A DNA stretch of 64,000 nucleotides from Alisma plantago-aquatica (GCA_963693085.1 OY856413.1:108121501-108185500), one strand, 5' to 3'; numbered from the stretch's first letter, positions 1 to 11,909 are shown. Made by a program: numbers and translations. Notes: generated by a model from the sequence alone, not told the origin.

Positions 1-1290
1 TTTGATGAAGCGGTGATAGAGGCATGCATGTCGCAAGAAAGACCAGACATCCCTCATGGTAGAAGGAATGGTGATAGTAGAAATAAGGCCCACCTTGGCC
101 CTACCAACTTCAATCCTGTCTTTTGAAACCCGGTAGCCCAGAATGATGCCTTCAGGTACAAAGAAATGACTCTTCTCCCAAGATAACACTAGGCAAACCT
201 TGACACATCTCTCAAGAACAACAACCAAATGGAGCAAGCAATCATCAAAGGTTTTACCAAAAACTGAGAAATGATCCATGACCACTTCAAGCGATGAATC
301 AAGCATATCAGCAAAGACCGAGGTCACACATCTCTAAAAAGTAGAAGGGGCATTACACAACCCAAATGTCATTCTCTGATAAGAAAAAGTACCACTTGGG
401 AAAGTGAATGTCGTCTTTTCTTGGTCCATAGGATGCAAAAAAAATTGGAAGTACCCGGAGTATCCATCAAGAAAGTAATAGAAATTTTGCCCCGGTAACC
501 TCTCTAGAATATGATCAAGAAATGGAAGAGGATAGTGGTCCTTCTTGGTCTTCTCATTGAGCTTCCTGTAGTCAACACACATTCTCCATTTTGATTTCTC
601 TCTAATAGGCATCATCTCACCATCCGCATTCTCTGCCACCATGATCCCACCCTTCTTTGGTACAACCCAGATGGGACTCACACATGTGCTATCAGAAATT
701 GGATATATAATCCCAACATCTAGAAACTTCACAACCTCTTGAGTTACAACTTCCTTCAATTTTGGATTCAACCGCCTTTGCATTTGTTGGGTCGGCCTTG
801 CATCATCCTACAAATAGATCATATGCACACAAATGGAGGGGTCAATACCCCTCAAATCAGCAATAGACCATCCAATGGCCTGAATGTTCTTCTTTAGGAC
901 TTTCATCAATGCCTTTTCTTGTTCTGGAGCAAGAATTGAAGAAATGATCATCGAGAGGGTGTCATTTGAGCCTAGAAAAGTATACTTTAGTCCTTCAGGG
1001 AGTGAGTTGAGCTCAAGAGTTCACGGTTCTTTAAGAGAGCTCTTTAATGGATAATATATTGATGGGAGGTCCTCGCTTGCAACCACCAAGGCTAGCAAAT
1101 TCACTTCATCCTCTTCATCATCATCATCATCATCGGGGAACTCAACTATTGGCTCTAAACCTCCACCTTGAGTGGTAGTTTGAATCCATGTAGATAGGCA
1201 CTCCTCCACAATCTCATCAAGGCATTCAACAAGATAACAATCTTCTTCAATGGCTCCTATCACCTCAGCTATAGCTGAAGATTTTAAAAT
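1..1290 (-). pseudogene. Athila pol: linker and reverse transcriptase (broken, runs off the left edge)
   Basis: The minus strand encodes an Athila/gypsy reverse transcriptase. The best open part is 783-334. It shows SPIWVVPKKGG, KWRMCVDYRKLN, the palm motif FYYFLDGYSGY and TFGLCNAPSTF. Upstream (1296-1021) is an acidic linker with a run of Asp/Glu, then a stretch resembling IGWSIADLRGIDPSIC, typical of Athila proteins just before RT. A stop falls after APSTF, where the family has Gln-Arg-Cys. Beyond it the reading continues to the window edge, but the second catalytic motif reads VMDH instead of x-x-D-D. It would copy element RNA into DNA in cytoplasmic particles if intact. The stops and the altered active site make it a pseudogene. 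Confidence 0.85.
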
Positions 1291-2190
1291 GTTCAATCAG
1301 ATCTTCATGTGCATGAATGTCACATACATAGCCCTAGTTCTCACGTGGAGATATGCATTAGCTGTAGCTAAGAATGGTCTCCCCAAGATGATATGTACTC
1401 TTCTTGTATCATTTTCCATATCAAAAACAATGAAGTCAGAGGGGAAGAAAGCAGAAGTCTCATCATCAAGTCTAACTAGCACATCATCCACACCCCTCTA
1501 GGTGTCTTCACTGATCGGTCAGCCACCTACAAAGTACAATGAGCGGGACCAAATTGTCCCATTTGGAGCTCTTCGAACACATCATACAACATCATGTTGA
1601 TGCTAGAACCCAAGTCTAGAAGGGCTTGGTCTATGCGATGTGCCCCAATGTAGCATGAGATAATGGGAGCACTAGGGTCTTTCCTCTTTCTTGGCATGGT
1701 GGGTTGTAGAATTGAGCTCACTTTCTCAGTGAGCTTGACCTTCTTGGGCATTCTCCCCATTGTCTTTCTTTTAAAAGTACACAAATCTTTCAAAAACTTA
1801 GCATAGGAAGGGATTTGCTTGACCGCATCAAGCAAACAAATGTTTATCTTCACTTTTTTGAAGGTTTTCATGATATCTTCAGTATGTTTCTTCTTGCTTC
1901 TCTCAATAGAATGCTCCTTAAGAGCATCAATAAATGGGGGAAGTTGGGCTCCCAAATGACTCAGATCAACATAATCATCAACTGGAATCATGGGAATCAC
2001 AATATCACTACTCGGTGCCATAGTATCAACTCTAGTTCCCATCACGGTGTCATCAAGATGGATCTCAGTATCAACCTGTCTAATCACAATATCACCTCTA
2101 TCCGTACTGGGTACTCTATCAACAACAACAATATCACATGGCTGCTCCAAAGTCTGACCACTCCTCAAAACTGTCACCACCTTCACATGC
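1291..2190 (-). pseudogene. Athila gag-pol: retropepsin-like aspartic protease region (broken)
   Basis: The minus-strand reading from 2186 to 1527 ends in LDLGSSINMMLYDVFEEL. This matches the plant gypsy protease core, in which D-L/S-G-A/S is the catalytic loop. After a frame break near 1500, the segment 1491-1297 continues with the family's second landmark, HIILGRPFLATANAYLH. The protease would cut the Gag-Pol polyprotein during particle maturation. It sits between gag and RT in the usual order. The frame break and missing residues between the two pieces show that it is inactive. The N-terminal 120 residues are low-complexity linker with no recognised domain. Confidence 0.8.
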
Positions 2191-3738
2191 TCATGGGTGG
2201 ATGAAGAGGAAGCTTGTGGATTCAGCTGTGGCTGTTGAGGTGGTGGTGGTCTTTGGTGGGGTGAGTTGAGATTTTAAAGGATGAATTGTGTGTGTGGTTG
2301 TGTTTGTGGTTGTTGTGGATGGGGGGATATTGTGGAGGGGGCTACAGGTATGAGTGAGGTGGGGGTGGAGCATATTGATAGTTGATAGGAGCTTGAGGAG
2401 GTGGTGGAGCATAGGGATTTGGTGGTGGTTAATATGAAGGTGGAGCATATGAACTTTGAATGTTTCCTATGAAAGTGATATCATTGTTTAGATTTGGTAT
2501 TGGTTGGGATGGGAGTATCCCTTCCTTCCTCCTAGCATGTAAAATTGATATTTGATCCATTCTTTCCTCAAGACGGCTAATGGACTATCCATGAGAGTAT
2601 ACATCTTTCTTTACCTCATCCAAACTTATCAATCTTCCAAGCACTTCATCTTCAATCTTGGAGATATATCGTGGCCTTGGCTGCCCTTGTCCTTGACCAT
2701 CTTCATTTTGTTGTTTCTATGAAAAATTAGGATGGTTTCTGCACTCGGCGGTGTAAGTGTTTTACCTAGGACCTTGATTGTTCCAATTGCCAAAAGAGTG
2801 CAAAGCATGAACTTCCTCTTCTTCGACTTCAATTGCCATGGTAGATTGACTAGAAGAACCACCAGCTTGGCTCTTCATCATATTCATCATGTCAGGATTG
2901 GCAATGATTTGGGATGGAGCTATAGGAGGAGGTGGAGGGATGTAGTTCCTATTGCACTATTTCCCTTTAGTAGAAACTTGATGGAGGGAATTTTTAGCAA
3001 GGTGTTCAAACAATGGTCAAGACTCCTCAGGTGGCTTCTCCATGAATGTACTTCCATATGATGAGTCTACATTGTTCTGTATTAACTCTTCAAGCCCAGT
3101 GTAGATGACTTGGACTAGCTGCCATAATGGTACCTCATGATGGGGACAATCGCAAAGGAGCTTTTGGAACCTTTCCCACACTTTATGGAAAGGTTCATTT
3201 TACTTTTGGGCAAAGGTTGTGATACATCTTCTCATGTGAGTCAACTTGAAAATTGGAAAGAACTTCTTAAGAAATTCATTTTTGACCACATTCCAAGTCA
3301 CCAACTCCAGCTTTGAAATGCACCATTCTTTAGCCTTTTCCTTTAGGGAGAAAGGGAAGAGAGTCCTCTAGATGGAGCCATCGGTGGCAGCAGGGGTATG
3401 GAAGGTGGAACAAGTCTCGAGGAAGGTATCGATATGATGGTAGGGATTTTCATTCTCCATCCCATAGTAGGTAGGGAGGATTCCAAGGAGTGAGGGTGGA
3501 ATGGAGAACTCTTGACTCGTCATTTGGTCAACAAGGGCGGCAATGGGAGAATAGTAGTTCCCTAGGGTGAAATACACATGGAGGGGGCAATTGGGTTTAG
3601 GCGGCTGTTGAGCATTTCCATGGGGGTTGTTTTTTGCCATGTCAGTTGCTTGGTGATACTTGCGGTGACTTTGGAATCTCCTCCTACCTATCTTAGGGTC
3701 GTAAAACACCAAGTCAGTACAAGTATAATGTGTATGGC
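2191..3738 (-). pseudogene. Athila gag (broken)
   Basis: Minus-strand reading begins at a candidate Met at 3640 (MAKNNPHGN). Just upstream is the arginine-rich stretch DPKIGRRRF that often precedes Athila gag. A stop falls near 3368. The next in-frame residues, RTLFPFSLKEKAKEW, are the conserved retrotransposon-gag core, followed by CPHHEVPLWQLVQVIYTGL. A C-terminal RNHPNFS motif follows near 2730, then a Pro/His-rich tail to about 2191. Several stops interrupt it. Gag would form the particle and bind RNA. Element A has inserted exactly at the 5' edge (3738/3739), separating gag from its leader at 13278-13433. Confidence 0.8.
3734..3738. repeat. Target-site duplication of element A, left copy (ATGGC)
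   Basis: ATGGC directly abuts the TG end of the left LTR and is repeated directly after the CA end of the right LTR at 13273-13277. Confidence 0.92.
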
Positions 3739-5098
3739 TGATGTGCGTCGTTGTACACGTAACAATCACTAGGAAAAATCCTAGAGTTTAACCTGCTAAC
3801 TCGGTTGTCAACTTGTTGTGAACAACAAGTCAACTTAGTATAGATAAGTATCGATCCAAGGGATGATGGAAAAGAAAAGTCAAAATCCAAATCCGATTAC
3901 AAGTACACGAATTAAATCCTGATTTGAGAGAGTTGTTAATACTAAGAACAAAAATAAAAGTGCTAAAATAAAGTTTAACTAATCAAGAAATAAAGATCTG
4001 GGGTTCGAAAGATCACCACCAAAACCACGTTCCTATTCAACTAATCAAATTATAAACTCCAAGGATCAAATTAGGACCTTGTGTTTACAGGTCCTTACGG
4101 ACAAAATCACAAGGGTCGGACTTCCCGTGAACCCGTTGGTCCCTTCGTTCACAGATCATTGCCCAACCGTCCAACATGCCATTATCCACGGTCATATCAA
4201 AAAGCATGTGAATTCAAACTAGCATTCAAATATAAGGCTCAGGTGGTCTCATCACCAAGGATTATAACAAGAATAAGATTAAAAAGATGAAAAGATGATA
4301 ATCGCAATTAAGGGACTATTGTTTCGTTCTTACAGAGATCCACGGTCATATCACTCTATAAGAATATATCAGATCATCCAAAAATCCACACATAAATAGA
4401 GAGAAGACATTTATTCAATGGATAAATATAACTCATTATATTGAATAGAACCGGGATAAGGGGCTACTCCCATACCCAAGAGAGATTTACTCAGACATAA
4501 TAAGACTAGAAGAAAAGCAAACAAGATGTGGTCTACAACTAAAAATTAGATGGAATAGAATGAAGAATGGAATACTTTTATAAGTGAAGAGTCCCTCCTT
4601 TTATAGGAGGAGGAGGGGGTAGGCTGCCCTCAAAAGGGGGGGAAAAGAGAGGGAGACCAATTTTTGAATTTTCTAGATCTGGTCAAATCGAAAGTTGTTT
4701 GTCTTTAATTATCTTGACCATGTAACTCCCTTTAATGCATATTCTCACAGAAGAGATTTAGAACATATTTCTCTTCTGTTAAAAGCATAAAAGAGGTCCA
4801 AATAATAGGATTTTATTTTAGGAAATTAAATTCCCTTTCCACTGAATACTTGTACACTTAATTTGGAGTTCCAATGCCAGATTTATGTCACTTTTGGTGG
4901 AGGGTATATATGAATTTCAGGACTGCTGCAAATTGTGTAATTTTCCTACAAAACCCTAGAAAATAGAATTAAAACTCCAATTCAAAAGAAAAATCTAAAA
5001 TAACACAATTAATTATGAAACTAAGAAAATAAATAAAAAAATAATCCTAAACAAATATTAAAAATATATAAATAAAAGGGACAAATATACATTTATCA
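3739..5098 (-). repeat. Element A 3' LTR
   Basis: Pairs along its length with 11910-13272. TG and CA ends are intact. It contains the same minus-strand TATA block (plus-strand TTTTATA near 4609-4615) and the same GGTCATATCA segments. Short open frames within it, such as 4081-4290, have no coding signature and are also present in the other LTR. Confidence 0.92.
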
Positions 5099-5125
5099 AA
5101 ATACTCCGGACTTGAATCTTTGTTT
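5099..5125 (-). promoter_or_regulatory. Polypurine-tract region of element A
   Basis: Read on the minus strand, the bases just before the 3' LTR include AAGATTCAAGTCCGGAGT. This resembles the purine-rich AAGTnTGGGG tract that primes plus-strand synthesis in Athila/Tat relatives. Position and composition support the role; the exact primer is inferred. Confidence 0.6.
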
Positions 5126-6351
5126 ATCCTCAAACAAATAAAATCACAAATTATTCAACTTTATACTAACAACATGTATATACTTACCCTTGTAACATCA
5201 CTTTATTCCTTACCTCCAAATTTGTCTAAGCAACCCAATCTGCTAAAACCACAAAACACAAAATTCTATATTCCCTATTAAAAACAAATATCATATCTTA
5301 GTTCTAAATCAAGATTTTGTAGAAAAACATGCTTCATCTTACTTTTGCTTTGACACTCTCATTTTTATAAATGTTTTTTTTGTGATTTGTTGCACAAGAA
5401 CAAGATGAAATTAGGGGGTGTGAAAACAAAGAAGGAAGTGATGACTTTTTTTTTATTCCTCCTCTATTCGACTTGGGATTTAGATTTGTAGAGTTGTGGC
5501 TACATTGGTCACAAATTTTTTTCATATGCACTTTTGGCATCTTTTGATGGTACACCCCTTTGTGGGGTATGGAATTTTTTTATGGGAAGCATGCCATCCC
5601 AGACTTGATTTTTGTCTGGTGGTGATCCTTTGCTTCTCTTTTTTTAGAGAGAAAATAAGGGGAAACAAAAGGTGTCCTTGTGCCTATAACTTCACATATT
5701 TAGTTTTTCCTTTTTTTTGAAAGTGTCATTACATCAGAAACAACATTCATGTCAATCACATTATACAAGATTTATATCAAGTTAATCAATGTTTAAAAAT
5801 AGATAAATTTGTGTTTGGTTTTGATTGATTCCATACGGCATGCCAACTTTTCCAAGGAGTGATGCTATTTTGGGATCCTAGGTTTCAGGGTGATTTCAGA
5901 CATGGCAATTTGTAACAATTTTTTGAAAAAGATTTACTAAAGTCAAAGGGGTACAATGATAAACATCTATTCATATTATCCGACTAGATAAAGGCCATTG
6001 TGCGACAAAAGAAATAAAAACATGGCCGACTAGATAATGGCCATGAACAAAGCAACTATATGCAAAAAAAGGTAGAAATAATGTAAGAATAAAAAAGATA
6101 AGGGGGTGGAATAGAAACATACCAACCACCTCCACCCCAGACTTAGATTTTTGCTCATCCCGAGCAAAATCAAAACCCAAGATGGAGGGAAGAGAAGAGT
6201 GAGGATTTCCAGGTGGCCCGGGTAGCTCAAAAAATGTCTAGATGAAGGGGATGTGAATGAGGGATGGGACCTTTATCTACAGAGCTTCATAGTGTACCCA
6301 ATGATAGTTCAGTCATGTAAGATCAGTGGTGTGTTCATATTTTCTTTCCCC
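5126..6351 (-). other. Element A 3' untranslated region
   Basis: About 1.2 kb of AT-rich sequence between the ORF remnant and the polypurine tract. Short frames here show no family signature. On the minus strand two further purine-tract-like motifs of the type AAGTCTGGG occur (near 5600 and near 6130), the second preceded by CTCGGGATGAGC. They look like duplicated or displaced copies of the element's end signal. Confidence 0.5.
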
Positions 6352-7560
6352 TCACATTCCCTCTAATAAAATCCATATATCTTCCTTCGATATCAAGGGA
6401 AGTGTTGATGACGGATGTGGATTGGGGGAGGTTGGCGGGTACCCGACCAGTAATGCCAGTCGAGCATGACGAACTGAGTCGGGTGGAGGATTTGGTTTAG
6501 GTTTTCCACCATCATGATGACCTGCATATGGGATAATTGGTGCTAATACAAAAGATTTAAAATCATTTACAAAAGTGTTTTGTTTCTCCTTAAAATTAAT
6601 GCCATCAACATTGGGTTTGCTAAGTTTCATTGTTGATATAACATATGTCTCTAATGGTTTTGTACAAGGGTTCCCCAAGTATTTAGGAGGGATGATGATG
6701 TATTCCTTACAAACAACAGAAGGGGTGTGTGGTCTTCTTCCAACAGTCGTATCTCCCCTTCTAGATCAGTCATGTGTGGGATGGAAATTGGCTGTGATGG
6801 CTTGGGAAGAATCATAATGGGGATTAGATGCTCATTATCCAAAATAGACTCAAAAGAAGGGTATTGGTCTATGGTGTCATTCATATTTATGTTGAGGATG
6901 CGAGGAGTTGTTGGATCTTTAAAATGACTCTCCTACGTTGACATTTTGTATTCAAGTAATAGAGTCTCTAAAGGAAAGATAGGGATACCAAAGTCCTCAT
7001 CACACACAAAATATGGCTCCATGGTTTGTTCTATTTCTTCAGGATCCGACATATATGACACAAAATAAGGATCATCATCATCGTCGTCAGGAAGAACCAT
7101 CTTGGGTTTCTCAAGATCTGTAGGGGGAGTTTGTAATTGATCCTCTAGTAAGGTAGCTAACATGGCTTGACTAGATTTAGGTTTTGGTTGTCCTTCTGCT
7201 ACCATCTTTTCTAGGGCCTTAAGTCTCTCTTCCAGTTCAAGATTAATTTGCATTTCACCATAGGATTTATACACCCCAAAATTTTGGTCATCCTCTCCAC
7301 ACTCCCCGTAGTGTCCTTGGCCATAGTACTCCTCATATTTTTTTGGGTGGAATTGCTCCTCATAATAATATCCATAAGATGGTGGATTGTAATTTCCATT
7401 GCGTCCATCTTGGTAGGAAGATTCAATATTATAAGGTGTCACGAAATCATGAGGAAACATATTTGAACAATCTATATTTTAGGTTTCGGCTTCTAGCAGG
7501 GCAGTTAAGAAGGCTTAGCTGGCTTTTAGTTTTGTTTCTCCTTCTATTTCAATCTTCTCT
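6352..7560 (-). pseudogene. Element A ORF, downstream part (unknown protein, broken)
   Basis: The longest open piece is 7460-6933 (175 aa). It is rich in Tyr, Gly, Asn and Glu, then has a predicted coiled stretch INLELEERLKALEKM, a Pro-rich linker and a run of six Asp. The frame continues past a TAG at 6935-6933 into 6884-6651, then shifts to the frame of 6678-6352. Upstream it joins, across the inserted solo LTR, to 11239-11544. I recognise no catalytic domain and no standard gag core. Acidic and Tyr/Gly-rich composition plus a short coiled coil suggest a structural or RNA/protein-binding role, but that is inference. It is a pseudogene in this copy. Confidence 0.5.
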
Positions 7561-7565
7561 AGGGC
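7561..7565. repeat. Target-site duplication of the chromovirus-type solo LTR, left copy (AGGGC)
   Basis: AGGGC precedes TGTAACATAC and recurs right after TCTTTACA at 11234-11238. Confidence 0.9.
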
Positions 7566-8629
7566 TGTAACATACTGAATCTCAGGGTCTTCCCTGCAAT
7601 TTACCCATTCTTGAGCTTTTCTTTGACTTTTAGTCCATTTGGACATTTTCCACAAATTTCCCATCCTTTTGGATCATTCTTGTACACCTTGTGCAATTTG
7701 AGCACAATTTGAGGTTGAAATCACTATTTACCCTCTTTTATGATAATTGAGGGGTGTTTGCACAAATAACCCACATTAGGGATAAGTTAGGGTTAATTAT
7801 GTAATTTGGTCTTTAATGGGATAATATAGCAGATTATATTTATTTGGAGCTTTTTGGATAAATATATTATTATTAATATGTATTTGAGTTCATATATGTG
7901 TATTAACCTTTATTGTTTCTCTCTCCTCGAAATATGATTTTAGTTCACATTAATATGTTATTTTGTGGAGTAATGAGTATTTATACCCTAATATGTTTTA
8001 TATGTCGAATTTGCTCACATGTTTCTTATTAATAGCTTTTTCATATAATTCCTTGATTTTAATATATTATTATGCTCCTTTATGAGCCATGTATTTATTA
8101 ATGGCCATGTTATGCATTAAACGAGATTTTAATTATATAGCATCGTTCTATATGTTATTGTGAGCCTATGGTTCAATTTTGGTGTTGTTTGGAGTTGATT
8201 TGACCTCTCTAATGCATTTTATTAGCTTTTATTATGATATGAATATAGTAGCTTAATTGATTTCATTTATATCATGCGTAACGCTAAGGTCCGGTTTATT
8301 TGACCTGTCACGCGCCCCTTTTGGGCCTGCGCGCGATCCAACGGCCGGGATTCGCTGCCCAACTGATCCAACGGAGGGGGGATCATCCCCTTCCTCCAGC
8401 CGTTTTGCGAATCTGGAGCAGACCCGATGCCTCTGATCCCTCGATCCGATCTCTTCCTCTGCTCCACCGTTTCACGTAATTATTGTCCCGTTGAACCCGT
8501 CTCTCGACGCCGGTTTGAATGAGCACCCACTCATCGTCTCTCTCGCTTTGTACGCGAAACGCCCAAAACTGACGAGCCTCCTCCTCTCCACCGTGGAACC
8601 GCAGAGCCAGCTTCACCCACCCTCACGCC

Positions 8630-8636
8630 TATATAA
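8630..8636 (+). promoter_or_regulatory. TATA box of the chromovirus-type solo LTR
   Basis: TATATAA in an otherwise GC-rich setting (ACGCCTATATAAGGCTTC), followed by a pyrimidine-rich leader. This is the expected core promoter position of an LTR. Confidence 0.65.
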
Positions 8637-10519
8637 GGCTTCAGAAACGACCTTCGGGCTTCTACCTTTCTTCCTCCTCCTTCAATTTCTCCCCGTTCGC
8701 CCTAGATCCCCCGGTCCTACTCGATCTCCTTCCCCGGCGACGGCCACCTCACCTGGACTCTTGAATCCAACCCGGCTCAATTGCTTGCGTAGTAAGAATC
8801 CTAGACTCCCGTCCTTTAATTCTATTTCCCTGTTTCGCCTTGCGACACCCCCGATCGCCATGTCCTAAAGGGCCGCCGTAGTGCCACCATCGACCTTGGT
8901 CGGCGCCTAGCATTTTGGGGTTCTGGTCCACCTCCGCACTCGTTGAAGCATGGATTCGACTCGCAGCCCATACACGAAGTCTTTCCGGATCTTTGTTTCC
9001 CGGTTCCGCTGTTTCCTTTTGGGTTTCGATCTCCAAACGATGCCCCTGTTTCTCTGGATCTCCGCGGTGGTTGAGTACCCGCTGCATCGACCTTCTCTTT
9101 GTTTTGCTCCTTCACCTCCGCCTGGACTCGACGAAGCTCCTCGGCATGGTCCCCTGATCAGAGCCTCAGCAAATCACCAAGTTGACGTGGGAGCCTGTCC
9201 CCTGGAGCTGCTTGCTCGCGGCCATGGCTGCGAGGGAAACAATCCAGGTCGTCAAATGACCCTGGAGTCCCTGCTGCTTCAATCTATAGATTTTTATCGC
9301 CAGGGATATTTTTGATATTTCGCCCCTGGTTATCTCTTGCTAACGCAAACAATAGGATTGTGCTAATGACCCTTTTGCCCTCATCGTTTCAATTGGTTTG
9401 ATTTACCAAGCAAGGGTATTTTGGTCCTTTACTCTGTTATTTAAATCGAATCCTATTTTTATTTAAATATATGTCACACTATGGTTTTCTTAATTTCTGA
9501 TTGGTCAGGTTTACTTAATTCATAGTAAATCGATCCTTTGTCAGAAAAATATGAATAAATAGTTGATGGAAAGGATTTTTAACATAGAATCTGATTTTAT
9601 GGTTTTTGAGACATGATTTGGATTTCTTTTCCGAAGTTTGCTTTGAATGGCATTTTTAATATGTAATTGTTTTAAAATACATAATTAATTCATTTTAACT
9701 CTGTTTTATATAATAAGATATGTTTTCTTAATCAGGAGATTATGAGTAATCGTTTGGACTTGGTTTTGAGCTCTAAATCATAGTTTTGTAAAATTAGGGT
9801 TTTTTCTATGTTTATGTTTTTATATATATTAATACATGTGTTATGTTCATAACTAGGATATATGGATGGTTTGCTATCTGTTTGATGGATATGATGGTAA
9901 TGTTTATATCTAAGGTATGTGATTCCTATGTATGTGAGTCCTATTTTGTATGTGCCGCTATTTCGTATGTGAAAACCTATTTTGTATATGATGCCTATTT
10001 TGGGTATGTGCATCCTATTCTAGTATGTGGACTCTATTCATATATGTGATGTAATTGTGCAAACTACCTATTCCTCAGTTGGGATCTTTTACAACCCCAC
10101 TATAATTATTGTGCTAGCCTCATTTTCCCTCTAATTGCATTTATTGGCTCTTAACTGATTTTATGCTTCTAATACCATTGTTGGATCATCTTTTGAAATA
10201 CTTGGAAATCTTATATATATTGTGGTTGTTCTTGTGGCTCATTTGAATGTAACTCATGAATCTTGTTGTTGCCTATGTGGCTCATTCTCTTGGAATTATT
10301 TGGAACATTATATATTGTTGATGCTCATTGACTATTCTTGGAACACTTGGATATGGTTGTGACCTATGATGGTCTTATTACTTATTTGTTTGGGTTTTAT
10401 TCCCAATGCTTGTTGAATCTTGTTATATACTTTTCACTATGCTGCCAAGTGAATATTTATGCATGATATAGTTATTGGCCAATTGACAATGTAGTGTACA
10501 TGAGTACAAACCACCCACA

Positions 10520-10646
10520 GGGCACTGAGGTTTTAGTCCTCCTGCCGGGCACTGGGGTTTTAGTCCCCCTGCCATTTTATATATTAGGCACTGGGGTTTT
10601 ATTCCCCCTGCCACTTTTTAGGCACTGGGGTTTTAGTCCCCCTGCC
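10520..10646 (+). repeat. Minisatellite, about 27-bp unit, four copies
   Basis: Four near-identical units begin GGCACTGGGG (first copy GGCACTGAGG) and end CCCCCTGCC. Copies 1 and 2 are directly adjacent (10520-10546, 10547-10573). Copies 3 (10587-10612) and 4 (10621-10646) are separated by short AT-rich spacers. Each unit has internal dyad symmetry, GGGG...CCCC. A small inverted repeat, GGTGAGG...CCTCACC, follows at about 10650-10674. Confidence 0.85.
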
Positions 10647-11233
10647 ATTGGTGAGGTCCGGTAGGTGCCTCACCCTACATTGATAGGACGTTGTGTCATA
10701 ATTTATATTCATGCAAATATGATAAATGTTGATATTTAAATGTGGCAGATTCTCTCTCTTATATTCATATATTTGTCTCATTTCTTTTGAAATATCTTAT
10801 TGTGGAGAATCTTTTATATTGCAAAGCTTTTTATTATTATTTGTCCTATTCCTTTTGATTGACACATACCTTTTTATCCTTCTCTTGCTGGATGACCCCA
10901 ACCATCCAGGATAGGAATCAGAGTGCGCATGGAAGCTTGGTGAACCCAAGGCTAAGGATAGGATAAGAAGACGGAGAACATATAGTATATGATCATAGTT
11001 GCTTTTATGTTATATAGTTGTTTTGTTTGGAGACAATGTTGCATTAGTCTAAGTCTTCCTCTACCTAGATCCTTGTAGTTGCTTGTATAAAGTTGTACTC
11101 CCATTTGGGAAATTTTATATTGTACTCTTTATACATTTTTGAATAATGTCAAGATTTTATTCTTCCGCTGCTATCCAATTGATGTTTTTGTTTATCATGT
11201 TTTTAGTAGAGACTTTTTGTTTGGGTCTTTACA

Positions 11234-11238
11234 AGGGC
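11234..11238. repeat. Target-site duplication of the chromovirus-type solo LTR, right copy (AGGGC)
   Basis: Direct repeat of 7561-7565. Confidence 0.9.
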
Positions 11239-11544
11239 CCTAAGTCTCTCTTCTTATTGAAGATTACATTGGGTTTCATAAACATGCTCATAACCCCCAA
11301 GGTTTTGTTGGTTACACCCCATAAAATTTTGTTGATCATATCCCCCATTAGAATATGGATAGTAAGGTTCCCCATAATGGTTCTCAGAAAAATGTGGATT
11401 CACATTGTACCCACTAGGATGAAAGGGCTTGAAATTAAAAGGGGTGCTATTATAAGAATGGGGTAGAGTCAGACATGCAAGAGATGCATGGTGGTAAAAA
11501 CCACAATAATAACATTGTGTGGGATATTGGGATGCTCACTCCAT
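11239..11544 (-). pseudogene. Element A ORF, upstream part (unknown protein, zinc-knuckle-like start)
   Basis: Reading down from a Met at 11544, the frame meets a TGA as third codon, where a Trp codon with one base change would fit. It then gives QYPTQCYYCGFYHHASLACL, a C-x2-C-x4-H-x5-C pattern close to a retroviral zinc knuckle. A Tyr/Asn/Gly-rich stretch follows, then EERLRAL, where the solo LTR interrupts. This Tyr/Gly-rich block plus EERL(K/R)AL motif is repeated in the downstream part (7460-7200), so the ORF contains a tandem domain duplication. Nucleic-acid binding is plausible from the knuckle. No family name can be given. Confidence 0.5.
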
Positions 11545-11888
11545 TTGAAAAGAAAAGTTCCTGAAAGATATGTCAATCAATGAATGAGAGAAGAAAGATT
11601 GCGAGATAAAAGGTTAGTCAAAAATTACAAAGAGAACTAAAAATTATAAATCTAAAAAAAATATGAAATAAACTAAAATTACAAAAAAAAGAAACTAGAA
11701 AGCAATATTGCTGGAATGGAAACTCAGTAGAAAGAGGAGATACACTTCCAGAATGTGCTCGGAAGGTAAAAAAAATTACAAAAATCTAAAAGAAATTATA
11801 AAAAAGACTAAAGTTTTGAAAGTTATAGAATATGAACAAGGATTATACAATATATACAAGCAACCTGATCTAAAAAACAACTGTGTCA
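11545..11888 (-). other. Element A 5' leader
   Basis: A-rich (plus strand) sequence between the primer site and the ORF start, with no coding signature. It would be the untranslated leader of the genomic RNA. Confidence 0.5.
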
Positions 11889-11906
11889 TCCCCGACAACG
11901 GTGCTG
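11889..11906 (-). promoter_or_regulatory. Primer-binding site of element A
   Basis: On the minus strand, three or four bases after the 5' LTR end, the sequence reads CAGCACCGTTGTCGGGGA. This closely resembles the GGCGCCGTTGCCGGGG site used by Athila/Tat elements. It fixes element orientation. Confidence 0.8.
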
Positions 11907-11909
11907 AAT

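Larger units (their letters stand above)
7566..11233 (+). mobile_element. Solo LTR of a Tekay/Del-like chromovirus (3.67 kb)
   Basis: The block starts TGTAACATACTG and ends GGGTCTTTACA, the TGTAAC...TTACA ends usual for plant chromovirus LTRs. It is flanked by AGGGC duplications, and the host ORF of element A continues on both sides. No internal coding region is present, so it is a solo LTR left by recombination between two LTRs. Layout on the plus strand: AT-rich U3, a TATA box at 8630, then a GC-rich C/T-rich leader (8640-9300) fitting R/U5, then AT-rich sequence with a 27-bp minisatellite at 10520. The frames in the GC-rich part (for example 8491-8868) are not supported as genes. Confidence 0.82.

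Noticed and set aside
1250..1501. Plus-strand 83-aa frame
   Set aside because: Antisense to the Athila protease/linker.
4081..4290. 69-aa frame repeated almost identically at 12252-12461
   Set aside because: Both are the same part of the two LTRs of element A, so the conservation is due to LTR identity, not coding.
8491..9315. Several overlapping 80-125-aa frames on both strands
   Set aside because: They lie in the GC-rich core of the solo LTR, overlap each other on opposite strands and have no domain signature.
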